A DNA stretch of 64,000 bases from Posidonia oceanica (taxonomy: Eukaryota; Streptophyta; Magnoliopsida; Alismatales; Posidoniaceae): the NCBI GenBank assembly GCA_037176725.1, contig JAZBRS010000029.1:127753001-127817000 (forward strand), written 5' to 3'. The notes below the pieces were generated by a model. That model ran no database searches, was not told the origin of the DNA, and saw only the letters and a list, made by a program, of their open reading frames with translations. Below are positions 1 to 10,977 of this stretch, one piece after another (the stretch's first letter is position 1; each line of letters starts with the position of its first letter). A program made the position numbers and the translations under genes.

Positions 1-1196
1 TTAATTAACTAGGAGGAGTTTTAGTCTTTTAGTTTTTTAGAATTTTCTTTAGTTCTCTTTTTAAATTATTTTCTGATTTTATTTGTTAGAATCCTTTAAG
101 GTTTTTTAGTTAAATTTCTCTTGTTGAGTTTCTTAATCGAATGCTTTAAATTGTTTCAAGTTTTTGATTGTTTCTTTTAAGTGTTTTTTAATTAGTTGCT
201 TGTCTTAGTGTTTTTGATTGCTTTTTTCTCTTTTAGGGTTCCTTTTTATTATTTTTAAGGAGGTTTTTCTTTTGTTTCGTTTTAATCATATTTTGGTTTT
301 TTACTTGATTTTGCAACATTTTCTTTTGTTTATTTTGTATTTTTGGATTGCATTCTTAATTTCTCTTTTTAGTTGGATTTAGTTAGGTTTTTGTTTTAAT
401 TGTTTGTTTAAGTTTTTTTAATTATTTCTTTTTAGGGTTTTGATTTGTTTTTTCTTTTGTTTCAGAGTTTTACGGGTTTTTTAAGGTTTTTATAGGTTTT
501 TGAGGATTTAGTGGAAGAAAGGAAAAGAAAGGGGAAAGGAAAAAGAAGAGGAGGAAATGGAGGAGGAAAGGGGAAAGATAGGAGTGGAAGGAAAATAAAT
601 ATTAGAAAATCAGGGAGAATGGTAAAAATAAGATAAAAATAGGAATAAGATGGAGAACAGATGGAAGCACAAGGGGGGCCCACAGCCAGGCAAAAAGTGG
701 GAGAAAAGGGGATGAAAAGGAGGAGGATAATCAGGAGAGAGAGAGGAGAGAGAAAAGGATAATCTAGGAGAGAGAAAACGATAATTTGGCCAAAAGGAGG
801 TCTTAGAGGTTTCGAAAAGGGATGAAATTTGGCGGGTGTGGGGTCTAGGGTTTTTAGTCTTAGTCCCAGGGTTTTGGTTTGGTTTTGAGAAGGTTTTGGA
901 GGGGTTTTGAGATGTAGAAAAAGGGTAGTTTTGCCTAAGTTTCCTAGGGTTTTTGGGAGTGGTTTTGGTCTGAGATTTTAAGGGCTTTTTGGTGGGTTTG
1001 TTAAGTTAGGGATGGTGAGTTTTCCTATAGATTTTGGGTGATTTTCGGGTTCGGGAAAGGGGGTAATCCTAGGTTGAGTTTGGACTTGTTTTGAGGGGAA
1101 AGCGGGAGAGAATAGTGTGAGCTTGGACCTAGGTTTGGGTTCAGAAGCCACCAGAAGATTCCAATCGATCCGGCCTGTCAAAATGGGGTGTCAACA
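1..1196 (-). mobile_element. Partial LTR of element D, minus strand, cut by window edge
   Basis: Read on the minus strand from 1196 this begins TGTTGACACCCC and follows the first 1.2 kb of the element B LTR, including the segment around 600-700 that B keeps only in its 3' LTR. No polypurine tract precedes the TG (the flank is CCTAG), so this is the outer end of an element rather than the start of a 3' LTR. The rest lies left of the window. A CT-rich tract (GA-rich on plus) lies at 510-800. No coding sequence is seen. Confidence 0.8.
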
Positions 1197-2262
1197 CCTA
1201 GGCGCCACTCTAAGCGGTGACTAACCTAGTCGCCGCCAGTCGTGGGCTCCATTAACCGAATCAAACAGTTATTTTTGGCGGTTGTGTCCCACGATCCCCT
1301 CGACAGCTAGGCGCCAACCTAAATGGCGACAAACGGTCGTGGAACTGCAACGGTTATTTCCCACGATCCCCTCAACTGCTAGACACCAACAAAGACGGCG
1401 ACTAACCTCTAGACGCCAACCTAAACGGCAACTAACGATCGTGGTTCCCGTCAACCGAATTTCTACGGTTTTCTCCACGTTTGATTGGGCGGTTGCTAGC
1501 CTTAGTCGCCTACCCATGCGGTGACTGGCCGTAACTGCCACTTTTTCTAGAAATTTCTATGTGTTAACCACCCACACCCCTTGGAGTCTATAAATAGACC
1601 CCGTGGGTCAGTGTTTGAACCCCCGATCATTCTTGGAGAGAGAGCCCCCCCTTAGTCAGGTCAGAAAGAAATCTTCTATAGGTTTTAGGTTTCTGAGCTT
1701 CCACCTTCAAACAGCTAGAGTTTCCAAACCAGAAACCCTAGTCTCCACCCTCTTTCCAGAGAGAAACCCAACTCAGATCCCAAAGATCACTACATCCCAA
1801 GATCCCAGAGATCCTGAGCTAAGCCAGAGCTCCGACCGTGCCTCCACTTCTACTCCACTGCAAACAGCATTTGAGTGAAGGGAGTATTCTTCAAATCTAA
1901 TTTCCCATTTCATATTGCATTCCTTAAAATAAGACCCATAGCATATGCATGCGGGGAACCACCTCCTGGTTAGTATTAGATTTAATTGCTTATGTTACTT
2001 TCTGTCTACTTTTATTAACATTTACTACACTTGGAGTAATCTAGATCTTTTCCATTTTGCTAAGGGAAGGAAAACGCTTACGTAGCACAAGGTGGCTGCT
2101 AGACGACATCCAGCCGTCGATCTAGTGGTCCGAGGACCCACATCTTCACAATCTCCCCCCAGGTGTCTTATCTACCCAAAGGCGAGTGGCGATCACAACA
2201 AAGCTATCGACATCGTGGAAGCGCCAGCATCTTCAACTCAAGCACCCCAAATCCATCCACAG
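1197..2262 (+). other. LTR-like promoter segment of uncertain parentage joined to element A
   Basis: No gene is seen. From 1197 to 1530 there are loose repeats of a motif with GGCGAC/GTCGCC and CTAGRCGCCAAC. A TATA box at 1589-1596 is followed by a leader-like stretch. From about 2263 the sequence aligns with pol of the other elements, so gag and most of the protease of A are missing. The segment could be the remains of A's own 5' LTR, cut on the left by D and deleted to the right, but it does not clearly match A's 3' LTR. Confidence 0.45.
1589..1596 (+). promoter_or_regulatory. TATA box (TATAAATA)
   Basis: TATAAATA in a GC-richer setting, followed about 30 bp later by a plausible start region. 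It probably belonged to an LTR promoter. Confidence 0.55.
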
Positions 2263-2622
2263 AAGCCTAACTTTAATTTCCTGCTTGGGCGCCCTTGGCT
2301 GCACAAGCATCAGGTCATCCCCTCGACCCTCCACTGCATGATCAAGTTTCGTCGCGGCGACGATATTATCGTTGTAATGGCGGAAAACTTCGAGAAGGAG
2401 CGGATCGAGGCGATTGCACCCATCTCTTCGCAAACTATCCCTTTTGACCCTGAGCTTTCAGATGCCTTGTATCGAGTTAATCGGTGTGAGCCGGTTAACT
2501 TTATACTTGATCTTGAACGTGTCAACTCCTTGGCTGTTCACAATAACCCCTTCCAGATGGTCGAAAATGTCTATCATAGGTGGGGCTATGTCAAGGGAAC
2601 GCCGCTCGGGCGATACGGCTAG
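2263..2622 (+). pseudogene. Element A: C-terminal part of aspartic protease (gag-pro)
   Basis: Matches the end of the retropepsin region of elements B and C, beginning at the conserved FNFLLGRPW motif and ending in GTPLGRYG followed by TAG. The catalytic Asp-Asn-Gly part and all of gag are absent: upstream DNA is unrelated from about 2262. No internal stop lies before 2620. The TAG at 2620-2622 is at the same position as in B and C and is followed by GGA. Protease would process the Gag-Pol polyprotein in the virus-like particle; this copy cannot. Confidence 0.8.
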
Positions 2623-4211
2623 GGAATCGCTGAGCCGGTCAGAGCAGTAGAGCGAAGAGATTCCGAAGGTCTCGGATATGACCTACAGTCCAGCGAAGAC
2701 AGATGCATGCAGCTTAAGGATCAAAGGATGGCTATCCCACAGGACCTCACTAACGTCACCAGTGCAGGTATCCTGGATTCAAGCAGCAGTGAGGCCCCAG
2801 CACAACAGGTGTCATGCCCGAGCTCTCCGCTGCCGACGGAGGAATGGGTCTGCATTGAGGACTACTACTCGGACGAGGAGGAGTCTAGTATAGTTGAAGC
2901 AGCCCCAACCAGCAGTAAGGATCAGCTTAGCGTGGCAACGTCTCGGTCAGTTTTCTTGGCACTCACTAATGCAGCAGCAGAATTGGTAGGCCCTGCGGCG
3001 GGATTGACAGTTTCTCCTCTTCCTGCAGCTTCACTAAAGTCACCGACAGCCACAGCTGCAGTGCTAGAGTCAGAAGCACGCCCTCCGACATCATCCAACA
3101 GTCAGCTTGTGGCCGCAGCCGCATTAGCATGGAAATCACCTTCTCCGACGGCGCAGTCAGTCAGATAAGGCAGCAGCGTGACTCAACCCGCATTATCGAC
3201 AGCGCCACAAGCAAGCCAGGCGGCTCTATCCGGCACACCACTGTCAGCTTCAGCAGATCTTGCTTTGTGGAAGATTCTCGCCGCTGCTACTGGGAGACAA
3301 CCACTGTCACCCCCAGGCACCGGCGCTTCATCCCCAAGCATGGTGACCCAACCGTTGGCCCCCCGGAGGAGCAGTTGTGCCTACCTTCCAGTAGTAGTAG
3401 TGACCTTGGCAGCCTACCCAGCAGCAGCGAAGCAAGTACCCCAAGCAGCAGAAAGCCCAGCAGCCAGGCCAGAACTGGCAGCAAACCCAGCCGTCGCCAA
3501 CTACATCGACTCACCCTCGGATGAGGAGGGAGGAGGGAGGAGCGGCTGCTGACGCTCAGATTGACTTTTCAATGGGAGACTTGGAGCAGTTATTCTAGGA
3601 GCAGCTTGCGTCGCTAGCGCAGGATGTCGCAGAGCATGAGACAGCACAGAAGAAGGGGAAGGTCATGGCCGCAGATCCCTCTATCATGGTCCTAGAGGAA
3701 GACCTAGCAGTCGAGGCACCCACCTGACCAGATGAGCTAATCACCCTGCAGCCAGGAGGTGGGTCTAGATGGTTTGTGCAGTGCATGCCCCACTTAGGCA
3801 ATGCAGCAGGCGGCAGTACACTGATCAGCCGCCAGCCTGATACATCCCTGGCAAGCACACCAAAACATGCAGAGGAAGAGACAGCGCAGCAGATACCAGC
3901 AGCATCAGCACCACAAGCAACACTAGTAGCACCGCAAGCATCAGCGCTAGCACAGCAAGCACAAGCACCAGTAGCACCGCAAGTAGCAGCATTAGCACAA
4001 CATACACCAGCAGTAGCACAACATGCATAAGCAGTAACACAGCAGCAAGCAGTAGCACATGCAACCCCCACACAGCAAGCAGCAGCACAACCGGCTTCAG
4101 CACAGGCAGTAGCACGGATAGCATAATCAGCAGAGTCAGAGCAAGCAGAGCAAGCCGAGGAGTTTGCCAGGATAGAGGTCACGCACCGAGGGTACAGAAA
4201 CACTCGGGTAA
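2623..4211 (+). pseudogene. Element A: acidic / low-complexity linker between protease and RT
   Basis: In frame after the amber codon the reading continues with GIAEPV and, near 2838-2880, the acidic motif EEWVCIEDYYSDEEE, which recurs in B and C. A second acidic motif (IDSPSDEEGGG) lies near 3508-3540. The stretch 3870-4130 is built from GCA-type trinucleotides and encodes an Ala/Gln-rich tract of different length and composition in each element. Frameshifts and stops break the copy. In Ogre elements this interval is a spliced intron; here long open stretches in all copies suggest coding, but either is possible. Confidence 0.6.
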
Positions 4212-5985
4212 GCATGACCATCCTGAAGCATCACCAGGGCCAAGCAGCGGAACACTTGCACTCCTTTGATATCTCAGACCCCACATTTGAGAAGGAGATC
4301 CTCTCGGAACTTATTGCATACAAAGAGGAGGATGATGCAAGCGAATATGAGAATGACGAACCGCCGCCTGAGTTCCGGCCCCACGATGACGATCCAGAAG
4401 GTCCCAACCTCCATATCAAAGAGGAGACAGAGGTTGTCAGCATCGACACAGCAGAAGAAGTCAGAGAGGTCCACATTAGCGCCCATTTGTCACCCCAGGC
4501 TAGAGCAGAATTCATCGCATTCTTGAAGGAGTATGCAGATGTCTTTGCCTGGAGCTATGAAGATATGGTCGGCCTCGACATTGAGATAGTTGTGCACAAC
4601 CTGCCTTTGGACCCAGATGCAAGGCCAGTAAAGCAGAAGCTAAGGCGATGGCGACCCTAGTGGCTACTCATGATCAAAGAAGAGATCATGAAGCAGCACA
4701 ATGTTAACTTCCTCAAGGTCATCCTTTACCCTGAGTGGCTTGCAAACGTTGTGCCAGTGCCCAAGAAGGACGAACGAGTCCGCATGTGCATCGACTACCG
4801 GGACCTGAACAAGGCAAGTCCCAAGGATGATTTCCCACTACCGCACATTGACATCCTAGTCGACAACACTGCAGGGCACAAAATGCTCTCCTTTATGGAC
4901 GACTTCTCTGGCTATAACCAGATCAGAATGGCAGAAAAGGACATGGAGAAAACATTCTTCATCACCCCTTAGGGTGTCTTCTGCTACCAAGTTATGCCAT
5001 TTTGGCTGAAAAATGCTGGCGCAACCTATCAGAGGGCCATGACTGCACTTTTCCACGACCTCATGCATGAAGAAGTTGAGGTCTACGTGGATGACATAAT
5101 TGCCAAGACCAAAGAGCCTGAGGATCACCTTGCCTGTTTAAGAAAGCTCTTTGACTACTTGAGAAAGTATAAGCTGCACCTTAACCCCAGCAAATGCGTA
5201 TTTGGGGTATCTTCTAGCAAACTCCTGGGCTACATTGTTAGCCAGAGGGGGATTGAAGTGGACCCGATGAAGGCAAAGGCCATCGTGGACATGCCACCCC
5301 CCAAGACAGAGAAAGAAGTCTGAGGCTTGCTCAGACGCCTACAGTATATCAATCGGTTCATTGCACAGCTCACGCCTATCTGCTAACCGATCTTCAAGCT
5401 CCTGAAGAAGAATGCACAGATTAACTGGAGCGAGGAGTGCCAAGCTGCCTTTGACAAGATCAAGCAGCTTCTGACCAAGTCTCCTGTTTGGTCCCAATCA
5501 CACCAGGGAGACCTCTGCATCTCTACCTCTCTACCATGCAGCATTCCATGGGTGCCGTCTTGGGCCAGCATGACGAAACTGGTAGAAAGGAGCATGCAAT
5601 TTATTACCTAAGCAAGAAATTCAATGATTGCGAAGCTAGGTATAGCACAATGGAGAAGACTTGCTTATCCCTCTTCTGGGCTGCACAGAAGTTGACGCAC
5701 TACATGATGGCATATCCAGTCCGGCTCCTATGCCGACATGACCCCATCAAGTTCCTCTTCCAGAAGCCAGCAATGGTAGGCAGATGCGTCAAGTGGTAGG
5801 TGTTGTTGTCTCAGTATGACATCACCTTTGTCACGCAGCAAGCCATGAAGGGCCAAGCCATGGCAGATCACTTCGCAGACTTTCCCTTGCCTGAATACCA
5901 GCCTCTCCAGACACAGTTCCCGGATAAGGACATCCTCTTTGCAATGGAGGAATCTGAGGAGAAGGACCCTGAAGATCCAGAGTAA
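4212..5985 (+). pseudogene. Element A: reverse transcriptase and first RNase H
   Basis: Order: pre-RT region (AWSYEDMVGLD near 4549), RT fingers and palm (WLANVVPVPKK, CIDYRDLNKASPKDDFPLP), active site YVDD at 5084-5095, thumb, then RNase H (HAIYYLSKKFNDCEARYS). The position of the first RNase H catalytic Asp is not Asp (LHLYLSTMQHSMGAVLGQ), as is usual in the Tat lineage, so this domain is probably structural. Stops at 4658, 4970, 5321, 5385, 5797 and 5983 and a frameshift near 5485 inactivate it. Several stops are CAG or TGG turned to TAG. Confidence 0.9.
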
Positions 5986-6463
5986 TGGCAGTTGTACAAT
6001 GATGGTGCTGTCAACAAGAAGGGTCGAGGCATAAGCGCAGTGCTGACCACACTGCAGGGGCAGATGATCCCTTTTGCATGGAAGCTGACCTTCAAATGCA
6101 CTAATAATGAAGCAAAATATGAAGCATGCATTCTGGGATTGAAGGTCGCGCTCGAGCATGAGGCGTAGAAGCTACATGTGCACGGCGATGCCATGCTGGT
6201 GATTTCCCAAGTGAATGGCGACTAGAGAACAAAGGATCCAAATCTTGTGCCATATCACGAATACCTGCTGAAGCTGATAGAAGAATTTACAAGCATCCAC
6301 TTCTCGTACATGAACAGGGCAAGGAACGCATACGCAGATGCGCTAGCAACCTTGGCATCCTGGCTCAGTGTACCTGAAGACCGAGCAGTGGATGTATCAG
6401 TCACCTGCATGGAGCAGCCTGCGCATTGCATGAGCATAGAGGAGGCGGATCTGGTAGAAGAGT
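5986..6463 (+). pseudogene. Element A: second (archaeal-type) RNase H
   Basis: The domain after the first RNase H contains YNDGAVNKKGRG, NNEAKYEACILG, HGDAMLVIS and NAYADALATLAS: the Asp, Glu, Asp and Asp positions of an active RNase H. A second RNase H between the first one and integrase is the hallmark of Tat-lineage elements. It would remove the RNA template and mature the polypurine primer. Stops at 6166, 6223 and 6463 break the frame; otherwise it stays in frame with RT and integrase. Confidence 0.85.
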
Positions 6464-7710
6464 AGCCTTGGTATTGTGACATCAAAGCCTTCCTGGAGTT
6501 TGGCAACCACCCGCCTGGCACCTCAGCAGCAGATAGAAGAACTTTGGCGCGTCTGGCGTCGAAGTATGTGTTAGGGGCAGGGCAGCTATACAGAAGGTCA
6601 TACAGTCAGATGCTCCTACGCTGCTTGAGCAAGCAAGAGGCCGACACGCTTATGCTCCAAGTGCATGCGCGGACTTGTGGTCTGTATATGAATGGTGTGC
6701 TGCTGGCCAAGAAGATCATGTTGCAAGACTACTTCTGGTCAACCATGGAGGCAGACTACTGCCAGTTCGTGCATAGATGCCACAACTGCCAGATCCATAA
6801 TAATCTTATGCACGCTCCCCTGTAGGAATTGCATAGCATGTCCTCGCCGTGGCCCTTCTTCACCTAAGGGATTGATGTCATCATCGCTATACACCCAGCT
6901 GCATCGAATGGTCATCGCTTCATTCTGGTAGCGATAGACTACTTCACTAAGTGGGTGGAAGTAACCTCCTACAAGGCGGTCATAGCTGCGGTGATAGAGA
7001 GGTTTATCAGAAATAACATTGTCACCCGGTATGGGGTCCCGCATGCAATTATCTCTGACAACGGCTCGAACTTCATTGCAAAGAGGATCGAGGAGTACCT
7101 ACAGAAGCACCAAATCAAGCATCACAGATCCTCACCATATCAGCTGCAGATGAATGGAGCAGTGGAGTCTGCCAACAAAAACATTGTGAAAATATTGAAG
7201 AAGATGGCAGAAACCCACAAAGACTGGCATGACAAGCTCCCGTACACACTCTAGGTGTACAGGACATTAGTACGGACCTCGACAGGAGCCACCCCGTACT
7301 CGCTGACATACGGCATGGAGGCAGTGCTGCCTGTCGAAGTTGAGATCCCTTCGCTGCGGGTCCTGCGAGAAGCAGAGCTGGAAGAAGCAGAGTGGGTCGA
7401 GGACCGCTGCACCCAGCTCAACCTGATTGATGAGCACAGATTGCAAGAAATGCACAACGCTCGCTGCTACCAGAAGCGGATGGCGAGAGCATACCTAAAG
7501 AAGGTGCGGCCCAAGAGCTTCCAGCCAGGAGATCTCGTCTTGCGAGTCATCCACCTGCCAGACGGTCGAGGCAAATTCTGACCCAACTAGCGCGGCCCCT
7601 TTGTGGTCAAGCAGGCATTCTCCGGCGGCACAGCAATTCTTGAGGACATGGACCAAACTAGGCAATTAGAGCCGGTCAATGCTTGCTACCTCAAGAAGTA
7701 CTATCAGTAG
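6464..7710 (+). pseudogene. Element A: integrase
   Basis: The N-terminal zinc region ends RCHNCQ; its second His has become Tyr (HARTCGLYMNG). Catalytic triad: Asp at 6874 (GIDVII), Asp at 7057 (ISDNGSNF) and Glu at 7165 (NGAVESANK), all present. The C-terminal part has the GDLVLR motif and ends CYLKKYYQ, stop 7708-7710, which is the end of pol in B and C too. Stops at 6823, 6866, 7252, 7579 and 7588 inactivate it; most equal TGG, CAG or CGG in the sister copies. Integrase would insert the cDNA with a 5-bp staggered cut. Confidence 0.9.
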
Positions 7711-9226
7711 TTCGGCCCTTGCCTTGCAGAGCGTTCTTCCCCATCCCGTCCTTTGCATTCTCATTACCTTTGTACATTCTTCTGCATTCCAATCCTGTCC
7801 CTCTGCATTCTCGCACTCTTTGCGCATGTTTCCGCATTCCCTCCTTTTTCAGCATACCTCAAGCAAAAACCAAAAATCCTCAGCAAAAATCATCATGCAT
7901 TGCATCTGGCCCGATGATGAAATCGGATGTGCTTGCCTGCTTTGGAAGGAATCTACCCTGCCTCACTCGACACTACTTAGGTGTCTTAGCTAGTGAGGGA
8001 GCCACCCTTCAAATGAGAACAGGTGAAATAACCAAATCCTCTAGGACTTGCACCTCCTGAGGGAGATAAAATGCTCGGGTGTGAGCGAGAGTGTGAGCTA
8101 TAAAAGAATATGTCTAAGCATGGGCATAAATGAAGAGGCAAGTAGAAGGCGAAGACAGAAGCAGGCCCTAGAGATAGAGGCGTGTAGCATAACCCTGTTC
8201 CTCCGAACTGCTTCGGAGATGGTCCACCATTTCGCACCTGGGAGCCTCAAACCCATCTCAAACCCAGGCGTCCATTACCTCTAAGCTAGGGACAGCGGAA
8301 GCCTGCTCAAAAGAAAAAAAGAGAAAAAGAAAAGAAGAACAAGAAAAAGAAAAAAAGAAGCAAGAAAAAAGGAGGAAAGACAAAAGTCAACTCCAGAGAA
8401 AAAAAAGAGCAAGCAGCGCGATCCCGTCCCCCTTTACCTATCTTAGAGAGGGTCTAAAAGTTTGCGCCTGGGGAATACACAAGCCCCGCAGAGCCTATAA
8501 ATCAAGCAAGGCTTAGCAGGCAGCTCCCCAGCTTCAACCAGGTGCCCATTACCTCCATGTTAGGGATAGGGGAAACCTACACGCCTATGAGGGAGCAAAA
8601 AGAAGCAAAAGGAGTAGGTGTAGGTCCTTGGGAGTTTGGCCTGGAGCCCGTCCTCACTACCCACCACCCGCACACTGCAAATGACCCTTTCTTGAGTGCC
8701 ACCAGCAAGTTAAGAGTTTGAGTAGAGTCCAATGAGCCAGGGACCCCTCTCTTCCTCTGCAATAGGCACTAAGCACTCCATATGCTGAGGGCTACAGCAT
8801 ATAAGCAAAAATCATGCACACATCTGCAGCATCTACTGTAAATCATGCACATATCTACACATATCAATCATAAACCATGCATGCATGTACAACATCAGTC
8901 ATTCCTCTCCTTCTATCTTCCTGCTCTACAAAACCTGGCTCGGCACTGAGACAGTACTTCTGTCAAGCACGTGTCGACCTTCTTCAAGTCGCACTGGTCC
9001 AGAGCTCCGACCAACCACTTTCCTGCAAGCAGGACTGCCTTTGTCTGAATATGCTTAATGTCTGCACTCTGAATGCTAACTGATGAACATGCTAAACTGC
9101 TAGCTTTGAAATCTACATCTTTATCAGTCAGTAGTTACATGCTTATATCTGATCTGTTGAACTGCAACTTTGGTTACAGGTACCTGAGATTTGTGCACCA
9201 GCAGCCTGCATTCTCCCTCCCGCACA
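7711..9226 (+). other. Element A: untranslated spacer between pol and ORF2
   Basis: No gene is supported. A purine-only A-rich tract lies at about 8306-8412, with a counterpart in B at 47229-47335. The stretch 8575-8800 (containing TAGGTGTAGGTCC and CTCCATATGCTGAGGG) is conserved in B, C and A'. Around 9175 is a putative splice acceptor (TTACAG followed by GTACCT), conserved about 50 bp upstream of ORF2 in A, A' and B, which fits a spliced subgenomic mRNA. Confidence 0.6.
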
Positions 9227-10428
9227 ATGGGTTATCCAACTCTGGTCACCCCCATGCACTGCTCGGATGCCCTGCGAGAGTGGATTGGCAAACTCACTGA
9301 AGCCGACCGCGAGAAGCTGCGCACATGGGGCATTCCATCCAAGCTTCTGAAGGCGACTGACGTCGAAGTAAGCCGGCATCTCCTGTGCGCTGCTGCAAGG
9401 TTCTGGAAACCAGTGCATCATGTCTTTTGCTTTGCCAGGACAGAGTTGACTCCCACGCTGGAGGAAGTGCACTAGATCTACGGCTTCTCTAGGATCATGG
9501 GACCTACGGTCTTCATGAGGCGCGACGGGTACACTGCAGTCCTGAGCCAGCTGTCTAGGCTCTCTACCAAAAGCTGCCAGCAAAGACTGATCTGCACCAG
9601 CGGACCCACGCCCTTGCTTCGCCTAGCATACTTTGATGCAATTATGGAAAAGCGTGCTAAACTCGGAGACGAGCTGTGGCTTCAGGGATTCGTCACCCAC
9701 TTTCTAAGCGAGTTGATCTTCACGCATGGCCAGATGACAGTTGCAATCAAAATTGATGAAATTACACTCGCAGTGGTGACTCGGCAAATTGACCTGGCAC
9801 CAGTCGTCCTTGCAGAGACTTACCGCGAACTGGACCGCGTCACACACTGCTGCCGCCATTTCCACGACTGCGGAGCACTTGTGCAGATCTAGCTAGCTGC
9901 ATACCTGGAGATGGATCTTCTGCACCCTCAAAGGCATGCCATTGAAGCATACTGCAGTAGCGGCCATGCAAGGACCATCAAGAGCGTACCAGAGGAGTAC
10001 CAGAAGCTGTCTAAGCTGACAGATGATGTAGTGACTTGGCGAATCACCCCATCCGCAACTGAACCCTTCACCGTCTTCTTCGATGCCTGCGACTCGCGAC
10101 TCGTGGTGCTGCCAGGATTCACTGGGTGTGTGGAATACCACCCTATCCGGGTCATGCGGCAGTTTGGCTTCCGATAGGGCGCCTTTATTGATAGCACCGC
10201 ACCCAGCTCATGCAGACTTACCCTCTCAACACAACGGCAGCCATAGTAGAACTAGCAGACCTGAAGCGGCACGGAGTGAAGTCTATGGACATCGCAGCTG
10301 TGAAGGGCTCTAGATGCACTTCTGAGTATGTCGCTGAGGTGCAGGGACTCTGGCCCCCCAACGAGATTCCTCCTGCCGCCCCCCAGTTCCCCGACTCCCG
10401 GAAAGTAAAGAAGGCTCGACTCAAATAG
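9227..10428 (+). pseudogene. Element A ORF2: plant mobile domain / DUF7745-like protein, decayed
   Basis: Starts MGYPTLVTPMHCSDALREW. Recognisable blocks: AARFWKPVHHVF, LTPTLEEV, LGDELWLQGFVTHFLSELIF, RQIDLAPVVLAETY, and HPIRVMRQFGF near the end. The pattern (a Trp-Lys-Pro block, then TPTLEEV, then a late RQFG) resembles the plant mobile domain and DUF7745 families, both common in plant transposons; function is unknown. Length equals about 400 codons. Stops at 9473, 9890 and 10175 are TAG, and one frameshift lies near 10180-10210. Sister copies are in A' and B; a spliced homologue lies at 61145-62594. Confidence 0.75.
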
Positions 10429-10977
10429 GCATCTGTGCTATTGCTTGTTTGTTTAGCTTTTTTAAATCATGCTGTATCTTTTTGGCCTACCAGAGGCGTG
10501 TAACCAGAGATTCACTCAATACAAAGATGTTTCACGCCATTTGTTTGTGTTGCATGCCCTGCCTATTGCATATCTGTTCCTGCTAGGATGTTCCAGGACC
10601 TGCATCAAGCACTTCAGAGCGTTAGCCCATGCAAGCAGCCTAGAGCAGCCCCGCAAGATATCTAGAGCAGTTCCCCCTACAAGCACCATGCAACCCATAG
10701 CCTCAATAAGAGAGTTGTAACAAAGCTCCCCCCGCGATCAACATGCACGCAAGAACCTCTGCAGACCCATGCATCGCCGCAAGCGCTTTTGCCCGAATCG
10801 CTCCAGGCTGGTATCCCTAACTACTCGTTTGGCAAACACGTTACTTTTGTCTGCATTTCCTTACTTTCTCATTACTAGGGGTGCTTCGGCTGTCCCCTGG
10901 TATCATCCCTGATAGCAGGGGCATCTTTTTAGCTGCTCTCTGGTATTGCTCCCTTTCCCCTTTTCCTCTTTTCGTGC
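10429..10977 (+). other. Element A: ORF2 3' region, terminator-like signal and conserved hairpin
   Basis: No gene. Just after ORF2 a GTGTAACC...CTCAATACAAAG stretch parallels GTAATC...CAATACAAAG in B and A', a likely plant polyadenylation region. A conserved segment with CTAACTACTCGTTTGGCAAA follows near 10819. A hairpin at 10894-10921 pairs CCCCTG with CAGGGG and precedes GCATCTTTTT. Confidence 0.55.
10894..10921 (+). other. Conserved palindromic hairpin upstream of the array (A)
   Basis: CCCCTGGTATCA, a short loop, then TGATAGCAGGGG: a 12-bp stem with one defect. The same stem is perfect in B (49785-49811) and A' (20095-20122). Confidence 0.75.

Noticed and set aside
2041..2262. Primer binding site for element A near TGGCGATCAC at about 2190
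   Set aside because: Only the first six or so bases agree with the PBS of B and C, and no LTR end precedes it.
3595..4221. Minus-strand open frame of 208 codons, Cys/Ala-rich
   Set aside because: It is the reverse of the GCA-triplet tract of the linker; composition only.
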